DNA of 64,000 bases from Pseudoalteromonas fuliginea (GCF_000690055.1 NZ_JJNZ01000030.1:59162-123161); one strand, 5' to 3'. Counted from the stretch's first letter, positions 18,929-29,062 are shown. The notes: generated by a model from the letters alone, not told the origin. Numbers and translations: made by a program.

Positions 18929-20311
18929 TTAAGCCATTATCAAAAAGCCTATAACAGCTAATGCCGCAGCAATCAGTGTATATGGCAATTGTGTAACGGC
19001 ATGGCTCATTAAATTACAACCAGAACCTTGCGCTGCGAGTACGGTTGAATCTGAGTAAAAACACGCTTGGCTACCAAAAGAGGAAGCCGATAATAGCGCA
19101 CCAATGACCAGTGGTATGTTTGCATCAACCGTATTTGCCAGTGGCATAACAATCGGAATTGATACAGCAAAAATACCCCAGCTAGACCCAGTTGCAAACG
19201 CTAAAATAGCCATTGAAATAAATACCACGGCTGGTAAGTATGCAGCGGTCATATAAGGGCTTAAGCTGCCAATAACAAACTGAGGCAAACCAATTAAGTC
19301 GCATACATCTTTAAATATAAACGCAGCTATAACAGTACCAATCGCGGGGATCATACTTTTAAAGCCATCAAGCATGCGTTCAATCATTTCACTTACGCTC
19401 ATTAATTTTTGTAGAGCATAAAACGGGAGAGTGACCGCCATTGTTGCTAATAAGCCTTTGTATACGTCTATTTCAAAGTAAACAGTAAATGCAACCAGTA
19501 AAATAATCGGCACCAAAAAGTTACGTAATTTACCTTTAGGATCAGCATCTTCAAAGTTTTCTTCTACGGCTTTTACTGCATATTCATCCGCTGTTTGAAC
19601 GTCATTGTATTGGGCTGGATCAACTTGAGCTTGCTCAATTTGAGCCATTTGCTCTGCTTTTTTCATTGGGCCAATCGCAGGGATAACACCCAGCACAACA
19701 AGTAAAACAACAAGCACTGCAAACCACGCGTAAAACATGTACGGAATAGCTTGAATATAAACAGCAATCCCTTTGCCTTCCTCAGCAATACCGTTATCTA
19801 CCAATAAGCCACTAAAAAATACCGCCCAGGTAGATAAAGGGACAAGCACACAAATTGGTGCAGCAGTTGAGTCAACAACGTAAGCAAGCATCTCACGGCT
19901 CACTTTAAATTTATCGGTAATGCGTTTCATGGTTTCACCCACAGTAAGCGCATTTAAATAGTCATCAATAAAAATAACCACACCTAAACAAAAGGTCATA
20001 AACAAAGATGAACGCTTACCTTTGGTGTACTTAAGAGCTAGCTTGCCAAAAGCCGATGCACCACCTGTACGCACTAATAGTGCGATAAGTGCGCCAAAAC
20101 CACCACATACAAGTATTAGCCAGCCGATGGTTTCGTCTGTCATCACTTTTAGCGATGTACTCGCAAAGTTAGTAAGTACCTGTGCAGGGTCGGCTATAAC
20201 TAAACCAACTAAAGCACCAATAAGTAAAGATAAAATAGGGCGGCGTAATACAACAGCCAATACAACTACCACCAACGGTGGCAGTAAACTTAACGCAGAA
20301 GGTTCAAGCAT
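18929..20311 (-). CDS. NhaC-family Na+/H+ antiporter-type transporter
   Basis: A 460-residue inner-membrane protein with about 11-12 hydrophobic segments. 'LVCGGFGALIALLVRTGGA', 'IFIDDYLNALTVGETMKRIT', 'DSTAAPICVLVPLSTWAVF' and 'SSWGIFAVSIPIVMPLANT' are the conserved blocks of the NhaC family. The family exchanges Na+ for H+ or for organic substrates; some relatives carry amino acids such as lysine, so the substrate should be left open. There is a poorly conserved charged loop at about residues 215-255. The upstream spacer contains a strong hairpin that might belong to its leader or to the divergent gene. Confidence 0.88.
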   Translation of the reverse strand: MLEPSALSLLPPLVVVVLAVVLRRPILSLLIGALVGLVIADPAQVLTNFASTSLKVMTDETIGWLILVCGGFGALIALLVRTGGASAFGKLALKYTKGKRSSLFMTFCLGVVIFIDDYLNALTVGETMKRITDKFKVSREMLAYVVDSTAAPICVLVPLSTWAVFFSGLLVDNGIAEEGKGIAVYIQAIPYMFYAWFAVLVVLLVVLGVIPAIGPMKKAEQMAQIEQAQVDPAQYNDVQTADEYAVKAVEENFEDADPKGKLRNFLVPIILLVAFTVYFEIDVYKGLLATMAVTLPFYALQKLMSVSEMIERMLDGFKSMIPAIGTVIAAFIFKDVCDLIGLPQFVIGSLSPYMTAAYLPAVVFISMAILAFATGSSWGIFAVSIPIVMPLANTVDANIPLVIGALLSASSFGSQACFYSDSTVLAAQGSGCNLMSHAVTQLPYTLIAAALAVIGFLIMA

Positions 20312-20437
20312 TTAAGTATTCACAAAATTAAAAGCATGTATAAAAATTAAAATAGTATTAATTTTTAAACTGCTTATACAAAAACAAAGAAGATGATAAG
20401 TTTGTTGTTAAATCATTTTCCAAGTCACTGCTTTTGT

Positions 20438-20494
20438 ACGCGTGGGAGGGACACTTAAACAGTTATGTTAAATAGCTGTTTAAGTGAAACGCGT
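20438..20494. other. Long interrupted hairpin in the NhaC/GNAT spacer
   Basis: ACGCGT (20438-20443) and CACTTAAACAG (20452-20462) pair with CTGTTTAAGTG (20476-20486) and ACGCGT (20489-20494). The two helices are separated by an asymmetric internal loop: GGGAGGGA on one side and AA on the other. The spacer 20312-20634 also holds the 8-bp palindrome TGGCGCCA. It could be a structured leader RNA or a terminator; no known riboswitch consensus was matched. Confidence 0.4.
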
Positions 20495-20634
20495 TGGCTT
20501 TGGCGCCAGACGGTGCGAGGAGTGCAAACCGCTATTGTTGTGCCTGTAAAAACATCGGCGCAAAAATAATCTGCTTTTTAATTTCAGTCAACAAAAAGTT
20601 ACATGCTAAACAAAGTTTTTTAGAGGAACTTACA

Positions 20635-21141
20635 TTGAACGCAGTATTTAAAACAAATCGTCTGTTGTTACGCCATGCGAATGAGATTGATGCAGCGGTT
20701 TTACTTAAGCTAGTTAATCAGGCTAGTTTTATAAAGCACATTGGCGATAAAGCAATTTATACCCTTGATGATGCCAAGTCGTACATCAATCAGTCATTTA
20801 TTGCTTCTCATAACTACCAAGGCTTTGGTCCTTACGTTATTACTTTGCATAATGCTGAAGTGATTGGCGTTGTTGGGTTTTATAAACGTGCAGCGTTACA
20901 ACAACCTGATTTAGGTTTTGCACTTGTAAGCGGTTTTGAAAAAAAGGGCTATGTTTTTGAAGCGGCCAGCGCACTTTTGCAACATAAACATAAATTTGGA
21001 ATTACAAAACTGTGTGCAATAACATCACTAGATAATAGGGTATCGCAGAATGTGTTGTTAAAATTGGGTTTTAAAATAGAGGGCAAAGCGGTTATCAATA
21101 ATGATAAAACCGCCATGATTATATTGTCACTTAATGATTAA
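20635..21141 (+). CDS. GNAT-family N-acetyltransferase
   Basis: The reading frame is open from 20494, but I take TTG 20635 as the start. It is preceded by AGAGGAA with a seven-base gap, gives 168 residues, and leaves the N-terminus 'NAVFKTNRLLLRH' typical of RimJ/RimL-like acetyltransferases; the 47 residues before it have no family character. The acetyl-CoA fold shows 'YVITLHNAEVIGVVGFYKR', 'DLGFALVSGFEKKGYVFEAA' and 'NVLLKLGFKIEG'. The substrate may be an amino acid or a protein N-terminus. The stop overlaps that of pqiC tail to tail. Confidence 0.85.
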   Translation: MNAVFKTNRLLLRHANEIDAAVLLKLVNQASFIKHIGDKAIYTLDDAKSYINQSFIASHNYQGFGPYVITLHNAEVIGVVGFYKRAALQQPDLGFALVSGFEKKGYVFEAASALLQHKHKFGITKLCAITSLDNRVSQNVLLKLGFKIEGKAVINNDKTAMIILSLND

Positions 21142-21746
21142 AGTCTTGCTTGTTCTATTTGTTTTGCAACATTTAGGTTTATATTTAGCCATGTTGCTTC
21201 AAGTGTCGAAACCAGGCCATCGTATCCATCATCATCTATAGGCACTAGGTTTGAAAAATTATGGATACTTATAAGACGTCGGCCTGTTTCTGGGTGTGTG
21301 TAATATAAACGCCAAAGCCCTGAAATATCAGCGTTACCTTCCATATCGCCATTAAAGTGATGAATTTCGTATTCAAGCTCATAAAATGTTTGTTGATCGA
21401 GTTCAGTAATGACCGGTAAGCCCTTTATAACCATCCAATTTGGCATAGCATTAAAAAGAGTTTGCTGGGCTGTGGCAGTAAGCATTACATCTGGCGATTC
21501 ACCCCACAGGTTGTAATTAGCAGCATGAATTTGGTTGCTGTCTATTTTCATAGCAATGCCCAAATTATTTAAAGCGCCTCTGAGTACAACAGTTTGTATT
21601 CTTAGTTGCGCATCTGTATCCGCAATGTTTCGAGACGAAGCGCCTATAGGCTGTTCAAACTGGTAATACTGTGTCGCAGTTTGTATTGATGAACTACAAC
21701 CTGACAATAGTAATAATAAACTTGCAGTTAAAAATAACGATTTCAT
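21138..21746 (-). CDS. pqiC: PqiC, outer-membrane lipoprotein of the Pqi transport system
   Basis: A 202-residue lipoprotein (lipobox 'LLSGC', Cys17) of the ABC-type transport auxiliary/DUF330 family. 'YYQFEQP', 'RIQTVVLRGALNN' and 'LWGESPDVMLTATAQQTLFN' match PqiC. In the Pqi system it forms the outer-membrane side of a PqiA-PqiB-PqiC lipid-transport bridge across the periplasm. It is the last gene of the minus-strand operon. Its ATG overlaps the pqiB stop (TAATG), and its own stop overlaps the stop of the convergent GNAT gene. Confidence 0.88.
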   Translation of the reverse strand: MKSLFLTASLLLLLSGCSSSIQTATQYYQFEQPIGASSRNIADTDAQLRIQTVVLRGALNNLGIAMKIDSNQIHAANYNLWGESPDVMLTATAQQTLFNAMPNWMVIKGLPVITELDQQTFYELEYEIHHFNGDMEGNADISGLWRLYYTHPETGRRLISIHNFSNLVPIDDDGYDGLVSTLEATWLNINLNVAKQIEQARL

Positions 21747-23401
21747 TATTGCTTCCTTGGTTTTGGATCTGCGGGTAATGATTTATCAAAAATTAGCATA
21801 TTAGGTTGCTCGTTCAAACCACGAGTAAGCGGTTGTAACCCTTCACTTAAACGTTTAAATTCTTTTAATGTTTGCTGTATTTGATGATGCAGTTCAGAAC
21901 CGGCTTGGTAACTGGCCATTGTTTTGTCGAATTGACGCATGGTTACTTCAAATTGCACCATACTTTTTGTCATTTTCTCAAAATTACGGTTAAAGTCGCC
22001 TGGTAAGTTTTGTGTATCTTTTTGGCTCAGTAGCTCTCGCATTTCATTAGCAAGCGCTCGATAGTCAGTAAATGTCGCTTGCATTTGCGCTAAGCTATCT
22101 TCAATTTTTAAGTCATTAACTTTATTGAGTACATCAGATACTTGATCTGCCAATACGGTTATACCGCTGGAAATACTTGGAAAAACATCATATTGAACAA
22201 GTTTGCCTAAATGCGCTGCGGGTGCGTCGGGATATATATCAAAATCAACATACACCGCACCCGTTAATAAATTGCCGGGCTTTAATGAAGCGCGCATCCC
22301 ACTTTCAATCCAGCCTTTTAAACTACCTTGCCAATATTCTTTAGCTGAAGCACTGTCATGATACAAGCGTCCGTATTCTACTTTTATAAGTACCGGAACG
22401 GCCGTATTGTGGTTTCTAAAGTGAGCGGGCTTACCGTTAACAATTACATTAGCAGGGGCTTCTACAACAGTCCCTACACGCATACCTCTATATTCTACAG
22501 GCGCTCCTGTGCGCAACCCTCTAACGGATTGTTCGAATTCAATTAGGTAGTAATCAAAGTCGTAAAAGCGCTCTTCTAACGCTTCTTTATAGCTTTGGCT
22601 TAATGAAAAGCTATGCCCATCTTGTGCTATTTCACCCGGTGCCTGTTGCTCAGGTAACCCAACAGAAACACCGCCTTTTAAAAGTTTGCTTAAAGAGCCA
22701 GTATTTATATTAATACCGTCTGCAGAGAGGTCAATTTCAATACCCGCGTTCACCCAAAAAATAGAATTCATAGTGATGAGGTTTTGATAAGGTTCTTTAA
22801 TAAACACGCCATACTTCATTGCTTGGTTTTCCCAATCAAAAATAGCGGTTTCTATCTGACCTATTTTGTAATTTTTGAAAAATATACCGGTACTTACATC
22901 TAGTACTTCAGCGTTATAACTAAGGAGTTTAAAGCGACCGCCTTTAACGTCTTTGCCGATAAGTGCGGGTTCATCTTGGAGTGTAAACCTTTCTTTTAGT
23001 TCTTTACTTTCTCCTGGAGAAAACTCTAAATAAACACCAGATAAAAGAGTACTCATACCACTAATACCTGTTTCATCAATGCGAGGTTTAACGACCCAAA
23101 TTTTTGCATCATCGGTTAATAAGCTATTGTAATTTTTATCTATTTGTGCACGAGCAATAACACTGTCTTGCGTGTCGGATAGCCGAATATGATCAATTTG
23201 ACCTATTTTTACACTGCGCACTTTTATTTCCGTTTTACCTGCAATAATACCTTCGGCCTGTGGCATTTCGATAAAAATAGTAGGGCCTTTATTTGCTTGA
23301 TACTGATATAGCATCCACATGCCCACTAAAAGCGCAATTGCCGGAATGATCCAGATGGCGGAAATCTTCGGTTCTTTTGTTATTTCAGCAGTTTCGGTCA
23401 T
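21746..23401 (-). CDS. pqiB: PqiB, MCE-domain protein of the Pqi system
   Basis: A 551-residue protein with one N-terminal membrane helix ('ISAIWIIPAIALLVGMWMLY') and three successive MCE/MlaD domains. The first starts near residue 40 ('GPTIFIEMPQAEGIIAGKTE'), the second near 155 ('GGRFKLLSY'), and the third near 280 ('FEQSVRGLRTGAPVEYRGMR'). A C-terminal helical tail is predicted to form the needle. PqiB spans the periplasm as a lipid-conducting hexamer. The start overlaps the pqiA stop by four bases (ATGA), so the operon order is pqiA-pqiB-pqiC. Confidence 0.95.
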   Translation of the reverse strand: MTETAEITKEPKISAIWIIPAIALLVGMWMLYQYQANKGPTIFIEMPQAEGIIAGKTEIKVRSVKIGQIDHIRLSDTQDSVIARAQIDKNYNSLLTDDAKIWVVKPRIDETGISGMSTLLSGVYLEFSPGESKELKERFTLQDEPALIGKDVKGGRFKLLSYNAEVLDVSTGIFFKNYKIGQIETAIFDWENQAMKYGVFIKEPYQNLITMNSIFWVNAGIEIDLSADGININTGSLSKLLKGGVSVGLPEQQAPGEIAQDGHSFSLSQSYKEALEERFYDFDYYLIEFEQSVRGLRTGAPVEYRGMRVGTVVEAPANVIVNGKPAHFRNHNTAVPVLIKVEYGRLYHDSASAKEYWQGSLKGWIESGMRASLKPGNLLTGAVYVDFDIYPDAPAAHLGKLVQYDVFPSISSGITVLADQVSDVLNKVNDLKIEDSLAQMQATFTDYRALANEMRELLSQKDTQNLPGDFNRNFEKMTKSMVQFEVTMRQFDKTMASYQAGSELHHQIQQTLKEFKRLSEGLQPLTRGLNEQPNMLIFDKSLPADPKPRKQ

Positions 23402-24642
23402 GCTTTATTCTCTGATATCTTATTTTTAGGTGAATCCCACAACAAGCGTGGGTCAAAGGCATGGGCAGCCATCATTTGGCATATTACCATAACTGTAAAA
23501 AATACAATGCCAAGACCTGGAGTTACCGACATTAAATTACCAAGCTGTACCAAGGCAACTAAAATAGCAACGACAAATACATCTATCATTGACCATTTTC
23601 CAATAAACTCAGTCAGTTGATAAATTCGAGTATAACTTTTTGTATGCCGATTTGCAGGTTTTGTAACCATAATACATAAAAAGCTCAGCACAAACGCTTT
23701 AGCAAGCGGTACAACCACACTGGCTAAAAATATAATGGCAGCAATGGGATAGGAACCACTCTTCCAAAGTGTAATTACACCACCAATTAATGTAGAGGGG
23801 GATTCATCACCTAAACTAGTGGTATGCATTATTGGTAAAACATTAGCAGGAATATAGCAAATAACAGAGGTTATTAACCATGCAGTTGCTTTTTGTACAC
23901 TATAAGGGTTTCTGATGTGTGTTTTAGTGTGGCAACGTTGGCAGATATCACCGGTGCATAGTTGGTGACATACATGGCAGGCTTTAATATTTTCATCAAT
24001 TGCGCGTTTTGCGTTATCAGCGCCTTCGAGTATTTTTACAGGCTTAATTTGAGCCCATAAACGCGGGCGATTTAAGTGAACAAGTGCTGCTATATATAAA
24101 ATAACAAACCCTACATAAGCCCAGAAACTTGCCCCAAAGCTAATATCAGCCAGCGACATAATTTTAACCATACTGACCAGCACACCGATTAAAAATATTT
24201 CTGACATAATCCAAGGCTCTAACGCAAGCGTGAATTTCAATAACCGCCTTGCTATGCCTTCGGGCAATGTTTTTAATACCCCTAAGTGCAGAGGGATCAA
24301 AATAAGGAGTAAACCCATAGGCAGGGCAATAATACTAAGATCAATAAATAAGCCGAGTAGTTCGCTATCGTAATTAAATAAAATTCGTGCGGCATCGGGT
24401 AGAGTAATTGTTTGAGTAATGCCGCTACTGCTAAATGAAATGAAAGGGTAAAACATGCTGCTTAGCAACATTAACAAAGCGCTAAAACTCAGTGCAACAA
24501 TACGGCTGTCGTGATTCACATCGGCTTCGCAAAGTTTATGATGGCAATGTGGGCATATCGCCATTTGTTTCGCGATTATGCGAGGTATGTCTATGATCAG
24601 ATCGCAGCAGGGGCAGACAGTTTGCAATTTAATACCAAGCAA
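23398..24642 (-). CDS. pqiA: PqiA, integral membrane component of the Pqi system
   Basis: A 414-residue inner-membrane protein made of two PqiA repeats. Each begins with a zinc-ribbon-like cytoplasmic piece: 'CPCCDLIIDIPR' with 'CPHCHHKL', and 'CHVCHQLC' with 'CQRCHTKT'. Each then has four membrane helices. PqiA is the membrane partner of the MCE protein PqiB. The gene leads the operon; its promoter must lie in 24643-24748, where I see no clear regulator site. In E. coli the operon responds to paraquat through SoxS, which cannot be confirmed here. Confidence 0.95.
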   Translation of the reverse strand: MLGIKLQTVCPCCDLIIDIPRIIAKQMAICPHCHHKLCEADVNHDSRIVALSFSALLMLLSSMFYPFISFSSSGITQTITLPDAARILFNYDSELLGLFIDLSIIALPMGLLLILIPLHLGVLKTLPEGIARRLLKFTLALEPWIMSEIFLIGVLVSMVKIMSLADISFGASFWAYVGFVILYIAALVHLNRPRLWAQIKPVKILEGADNAKRAIDENIKACHVCHQLCTGDICQRCHTKTHIRNPYSVQKATAWLITSVICYIPANVLPIMHTTSLGDESPSTLIGGVITLWKSGSYPIAAIIFLASVVVPLAKAFVLSFLCIMVTKPANRHTKSYTRIYQLTEFIGKWSMIDVFVVAILVALVQLGNLMSVTPGLGIVFFTVMVICQMMAAHAFDPRLLWDSPKNKISENKA

Positions 24643-24710
24643 GAAGAATGTTTGTCCAATTTTGCAATATTTAATGCATTAATACAACGCGAACAGTGAA
24701 TAAGCCTTTA

Positions 24711-24741
24711 AAAGCCAAACACTTTAATATTGTTTGGCTTT
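24711..24741. terminator. Terminator of the thioesterase gene
   Basis: AAAGCCAAACA (24711-24721) pairs with TGTTTGGCTTT (24731-24741). It lies just after the thioesterase stop on the minus strand, upstream of pqiA. Confidence 0.75.
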
Positions 24742-24748
24742 AGGGCTT

Positions 24749-25564
24749 TTAGTCAAATAACGCCACCGTTTGGCGTGTAAGGGCTATTAACTCCCCTGAT
24801 TGTGACCAAATACAGCCATCTTCTAAACCATAACCATCTTTTGAATGATGAGTGATTGCTTCAAAGCCAAGCCATTCGCCAGGTGTTAAGTTTGGTTCTT
24901 GCACAAACTCTAAGTACCAAGACATGCTACTAGCTGGAGCGGGTTGTTTAAACATTTGTAATAACGTAGGTGGCCATGCATCTGTTAATGCAATAACGTG
25001 CGCTTCTGTTATTTGCTCTGGGGTGTGCTTAAAGCGCATCCAGCCCCCTAAGTGAGAAGTTTCTGCGCTGCTAAATGGCATAGCGCCTTGTTGTGGGCAT
25101 AAATCAACATGCTGAAAAAACTCAGGCATCTGACCTTTAACAAAAGGGAGCGTATAGCGCTCGTCTACCGGTTTTAACCCTAAAGATTTCGAAACGGGCA
25201 CATTAACACCCGACTCTCTACTTTTAGCAAAACATGCTTGTACGATAACGCACACTTGTTCATTTTGAATGGCTTTGGCAAGTACTTGTGTACTACTTTT
25301 ACCTTGTCGTAGTATTTCTACTGATAAAGAAAAGGGAGTATCGGCAAGCAATGGTCCTACAAAATTAGTGCTAAGAGAAAGTAGACGACGATCACTTGCA
25401 ACCTTACCTCTGATTGCTTGATACAACAGTGCGGCTGATAGCCCACCAAAAGCAGTTCTGCCTTGGCACCAGTTTTCTGGAAATTGCATTGTGCTAGTTA
25501 ATTGTTCGGTATTGTCTGAACTTCCAATTTTTGAAGCTTGGAGAAGTAATTGTTCAAAATGCAT
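24749..25564 (-). CDS. Acyl-CoA thioesterase-like protein (TesB superfamily)
   Basis: A 271-residue double-hotdog protein. The N-terminal hotdog has 'WCQGRTAFGGLSAALLYQAI' and 'LSLSTNFVGPLLADTPFSLS', the usual thioesterase II layout. The C-terminal hotdog has 'GGWMRFKH', 'ITEAHVIALTDAWPPTLLQM', 'SSMSWYLEFV' and 'SQSGELIALTRQTVALFD'. The family hydrolyses acyl-CoA to free acid and CoA. It is a single gene next to dnaK with no pathway partners, so the physiological substrate is not known. Confidence 0.88.
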   Translation of the reverse strand: MHFEQLLLQASKIGSSDNTEQLTSTMQFPENWCQGRTAFGGLSAALLYQAIRGKVASDRRLLSLSTNFVGPLLADTPFSLSVEILRQGKSSTQVLAKAIQNEQVCVIVQACFAKSRESGVNVPVSKSLGLKPVDERYTLPFVKGQMPEFFQHVDLCPQQGAMPFSSAETSHLGGWMRFKHTPEQITEAHVIALTDAWPPTLLQMFKQPAPASSMSWYLEFVQEPNLTPGEWLGFEAITHHSKDGYGLEDGCIWSQSGELIALTRQTVALFD

Positions 25565-25730
25565 GAAGATGTCCTTTTAAAGTGCGATTTAATAAATTTA
25601 TAACATAACCAAACTAGTCAGACCAGTAATTAAAAGCGCCTCTGGCGGTGTAAAAATCATCATTCCTTACAATTATTAGGGTTATTTTGTAAATAAATCA
25701 TAAAAAATGAATTTTTTTTCATTTTTACAG

Positions 25731-25756
25731 TTGAAATAAGTTTGGCGCATCCCTAT
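25731..25756 (+). promoter_or_regulatory. Sigma32-type heat-shock promoter of dnaK
   Basis: TTGAAA (25731-25736) and CCCTAT (25751-25756, in CATCCCTATTTA) are separated by 14 bases, close to the heat-shock consensus CTTGAAA / CCCCATnT. It lies about 50 bases upstream of dnaK. Confidence 0.75.
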
Positions 25757-25805
25757 TTACTAAGTCATCGAACGTATTAACGAATATTGAAGTTGGAGAA
25801 GTTTC

Positions 25806-27722
25806 ATGGGTAAAATTATTGGAATCGATTTAGGTACTACAAACTCTTGTGTTGCAGTACTTGATGGTGGCAAAGCACGTGTTATTGAAAACGCGGAAGG
25901 CGATCGCACAACCCCGTCTATTATTGCTTACACGCAAGACGGCGAAACATTAGTAGGTCAATCTGCTAAGCGTCAAGCGGTTACTAACCCGACAAACACA
26001 TTATTTGCAATCAAGCGTTTAATTGGTCGTCGTTTTGAAGACGAAGAAGTACAACGCGATATCGGCATCATGCCGTTTAAAATCATTAAAGCAGATAACG
26101 GCGATGCATGGGTAGAAGCGGGCGGCGAAAAACGCGCTGCACCACAAATTTCTGCTGAAGTACTGAAAAAAATGAAGAAAACGGCTGAAGACTTTTTAGG
26201 TGAAGAAGTAACTGAAGCTGTAATCACAGTACCTGCATACTTTAACGATTCACAACGTCAAGCAACGAAAGATGCTGGTCGTATTGCGGGTCTTGAAGTT
26301 AAACGTATTATCAATGAGCCAACTGCTGCGGCACTGGCTTACGGTATGGATAAAAACCGTGGCGAAAACATCGTTGCAGTATATGACTTAGGTGGCGGTA
26401 CTTTCGATTTATCAATCATTGAAATTGATGAAGTTGAAGGCGAGCACACTTTTGAAGTACTTGCTACAAACGGCGACACTCACTTAGGTGGTGAAGATTT
26501 CGATAACCGTGTAATCAACTACCTAGTAGCTGAATTCAAGAAAGATCAAGGCTTAGACTTAAAAGCTGATCCTCTTGCAATGCAACGTGTTAAAGAAGCT
26601 GCTGAAAAAGCAAAAATTGAACTTTCATCTGCACAATCTACTGAAGTAAATCTTCCGTATGTAACTGCTGATGCATCTGGTCCTAAGCACATGAACGTGA
26701 AACTAACACGTGCTAAGCTTGAATCACTAGTTGAAGATTTAGTAACTAAGTCTCTAGAGCCACTTAAACGTGCACTTGCTGATGCTGATTTATCAGTAAG
26801 CGACATCAACGATATTATTCTTGTTGGTGGCCAAACACGTATGCCTTTAGTACAAAAAACAGTTGCTGATTTCTTCGGTAAAGAACCACGTAAAGACGTA
26901 AACCCTGATGAAGCAGTTGCAGTAGGCGCAGCGATTCAAGGTGGTGTACTTGCTGGTGACGTTAAAGATGTACTATTACTAGACGTTTCTCCATTATCTC
27001 TAGGTATTGAGACAATGGGTTCAGTAATGACTGCATTAATTGAGAAAAACACGACGATTCCTACTAAGAAATCGCAAACATTCTCAACCGCTGAAGATAA
27101 CCAATCTGCTGTAACAATTCACGTGTTACAAGGTGAGCGTAAACGTTCAAGCGACAATAAATCTCTAGGTCAATTTAACCTAGAAGGTATTCGCCCAGCA
27201 CAACGTGGTACACCGCAAATCGAAGTAACATTCGATGTTGATGCCGATGGTATCTTACATGTATCTGCGAAAGATAAAGATACAGGTAAAGAGCAAAAAA
27301 TCACAATTCAAGCATCTTCAGGCTTAAGCGATGAAGAAGTTGAAAAAATGGTTCGTGATGCAGAAGCACATGCTGAGGACGATAAAAAGTTTGAAGAACT
27401 TGTAGCTGCTCGTAACCAAGCTGATGCTTTAGTTCATGGTACTCGCAAGCAAATTGAAGAAGCTGGCGATGCATTACCAAATGAAGACAAAGAAGCGATT
27501 GAAGCGGCTGTTGTAGATTTAGAAGCGGCTATTAAGAGCGACAATAAAGAAGAGATTGAAGCTAAAACTCAAGCGCTTGCTGAAAAGTCTCAAAAACTGA
27601 TGGAAATTGCACAAGCGAAAGCACAGCAAGGTTCAGCAGATGCAGGCGAGCAACAGCAATCAGCTAAGCAAGACGACGACGTTGTTGATGCAGAGTTCGA
27701 AGAAGTGAAAGACGACAAATAA
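25806..27722 (+). CDS. dnaK: Chaperone DnaK (Hsp70)
   Basis: The ATP-dependent Hsp70 chaperone, 638 residues. It shows the phosphate-binding '[19 protein letters not shown]', the signatures '[16 protein letters not shown]' and '[11 protein letters not shown]', and the substrate-binding domain '[20 protein letters not shown]'. The conserved C-terminal tail is '[15 protein letters not shown]'. The ribosome site GGAGAAG precedes ATG. It is followed by dnaJ as in most Proteobacteria, with 200 bases and a hairpin between; grpE is not in the visible neighbourhood. Heat control through the sigma32-like promoter is expected. Confidence 0.99.
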   Translation: MGKIIGIDLGTTNSCVAVLDGGKARVIENAEGDRTTPSIIAYTQDGETLVGQSAKRQAVTNPTNTLFAIKRLIGRRFEDEEVQRDIGIMPFKIIKADNGDAWVEAGGEKRAAPQISAEVLKKMKKTAEDFLGEEVTEAVITVPAYFNDSQRQATKDAGRIAGLEVKRIINEPTAAALAYGMDKNRGENIVAVYDLGGGTFDLSIIEIDEVEGEHTFEVLATNGDTHLGGEDFDNRVINYLVAEFKKDQGLDLKADPLAMQRVKEAAEKAKIELSSAQSTEVNLPYVTADASGPKHMNVKLTRAKLESLVEDLVTKSLEPLKRALADADLSVSDINDIILVGGQTRMPLVQKTVADFFGKEPRKDVNPDEAVAVGAAIQGGVLAGDVKDVLLLDVSPLSLGIETMGSVMTALIEKNTTIPTKKSQTFSTAEDNQSAVTIHVLQGERKRSSDNKSLGQFNLEGIRPAQRGTPQIEVTFDVDADGILHVSAKDKDTGKEQKITIQASSGLSDEEVEKMVRDAEAHAEDDKKFEELVAARNQADALVHGTRKQIEEAGDALPNEDKEAIEAAVVDLEAAIKSDNKEEIEAKTQALAEKSQKLMEIAQAKAQQGSADAGEQQQSAKQDDDVVDAEFEEVKDDK

Positions 27723-27793
27723 TTGTTGCTAACGCTTCTCGCTAGCCAAAAATACTTAACTCAGTTGAGTGTTTAGGTTAGGATGAACAATTG

Positions 27794-27825
27794 AGGCGCG
27801 CGAGCAATAGCTTGTCGCGCCTTTT
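27794..27825 (+). terminator. Hairpin with T run between dnaK and dnaJ
   Basis: AGGCGCG (27794-27800) pairs with CGCGCC (27816-27821), extended inward by GAGC/GCTT-type pairing, and is followed by TTTT. Its position suggests partial termination that lowers dnaJ relative to dnaK. Confidence 0.65.
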
Positions 27826-27922
27826 ACATGTGTTTAAGGTTCAAATTCAATGATAAATCGATGGGATTTATCGGTTTATCCAGCAGCTTACGCTGCAAAT
27901 AGAAAAGAGTAGTGTGATAGAT

Positions 27923-29062
27923 ATGTCAAAACGCGATTATTACGAAGCCCTCGGCGTAAGCAAAGATGCGAGTGAGCGAGACATAAAAAAGGCGTATAAA
28001 CGCTTAGCGATGAAATATCATCCAGATCGTACCGCAGGCGATAAAGATCTCGAAACAAAGTTTAAAGAGGTTAAAGAAGCCTACGAAATTTTAACCGATG
28101 CGCAAAAACGCCAAATGTATGACCAACATGGTCATGCGGCATTTGAGCAAGGCGGCGGTGGTGGCCATGGTGGTTTCGGCGGCGGCCAAGGTGATTTCGG
28201 TGATGTATTTGGCGACGTATTTGGCGATATTTTTGGTGGTGGCGGTGGTCGACGTCAATCTCGTCAGCAACGTGGCTCTGACTTACGTTACAACATGGAC
28301 TTAAGCTTAGAAGAAGCGGTTCGTGGTAAAGAAGTTGAAATTAAAGTACCAACATGGGTGGGTTGTGAGCCATGTGACGGCAGTGGTGCTAAAGCGGGTT
28401 CTAAACCTAAAACATGTACTACATGTCATGGTGCTGGCCAAGTGCAAATGCGCCAAGGTTTCTTTGCTGTGCAGCAAACATGTCCAACGTGTCAAGGACA
28501 AGGTCAGATTATTTCAGATCCTTGTAACAAGTGTCATGGTCAAGGCCGCGTAGAAAAAACCAAAACGCTTTCAGTTAAGATTCCAGCTGGCGTTGATACC
28601 GGTGACCGTATTCGCTTAACAGGTGAAGGCGAAGCCGGAATGCACGGCGCGCCATCTGGCGACTTGTACGTGCAAGTATCGGTTCGCGAGCATGAAATAT
28701 TTGTACGTGAAGCGAATAACTTATATTGTGAAGTACCAATTAGCTTTACTACAGCAGGCCTTGGTGGCGAAATTCAGGTGCCGACACTTGATGGTCGTGC
28801 AAAACTTAAAATACCGTCTGAAACGCAAACGGGAAAAATGTTCCGTATGCGTGGCAAAGGTGTTAAGTCTGTACGCAGTGGTGCCCAAGGCGATCTAATT
28901 TGTAAAGTGGTAATCGAAACGCCAGTTAATTTGAACGAGCGTCAACGTGAATTACTGACTGAATTAGATGAAAGCATGGGCACAGATAGCTCTAAAAACC
29001 GTCCTAAAGAGCAAGGCTTTTTTGACGGTGTTAAAAAGTTTTTTGATGATTTAACTAAGTAA
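27923..29062 (+). CDS. dnaJ: Co-chaperone DnaJ (Hsp40, class I)
   Basis: I place the start at ATG 27923 (379 residues, '[20 protein letters not shown]'), matching the family, rather than at the in-frame GTG 27914. The J domain carries HPD at 33-35, which stimulates DnaK ATPase. A Gly/Phe-rich linker (about 75-115) follows. The zinc centre has four CxxCxGxG repeats: 'CEPCDGSG', 'CTTCHGAG', 'CPTCQGQG' and 'CNKCHGQG'. The C-terminal client-binding domains end 'KKFFDDLTK'. It acts with the upstream DnaK and ends in a clear terminator. Confidence 0.98.
   Translation: MSKRDYYEALGVSKDASERDIKKAYKRLAMKYHPDRTAGDKDLETKFKEVKEAYEILTDAQKRQMYDQHGHAAFEQGGGGGHGGFGGGQGDFGDVFGDVFGDIFGGGGGRRQSRQQRGSDLRYNMDLSLEEAVRGKEVEIKVPTWVGCEPCDGSGAKAGSKPKTCTTCHGAGQVQMRQGFFAVQQTCPTCQGQGQIISDPCNKCHGQGRVEKTKTLSVKIPAGVDTGDRIRLTGEGEAGMHGAPSGDLYVQVSVREHEIFVREANNLYCEVPISFTTAGLGGEIQVPTLDGRAKLKIPSETQTGKMFRMRGKGVKSVRSGAQGDLICKVVIETPVNLNERQRELLTELDESMGTDSSKNRPKEQGFFDGVKKFFDDLTK

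Noticed and set aside
20312..20634. Lysine riboswitch upstream of the NhaC-type gene
   Set aside because: Considered because some NhaC relatives carry lysine, but the conserved L-box core was not found on either strand.
20494..20634. Longer N-terminus for the GNAT protein
   Set aside because: The extra 47 residues are Cys/Ala-rich with no family match, and a good ribosome site precedes TTG 20635.
26546..26809. Antisense open frame within dnaK
   Set aside because: The long frames opposite dnaK follow from its codon bias and have no protein-like motif.
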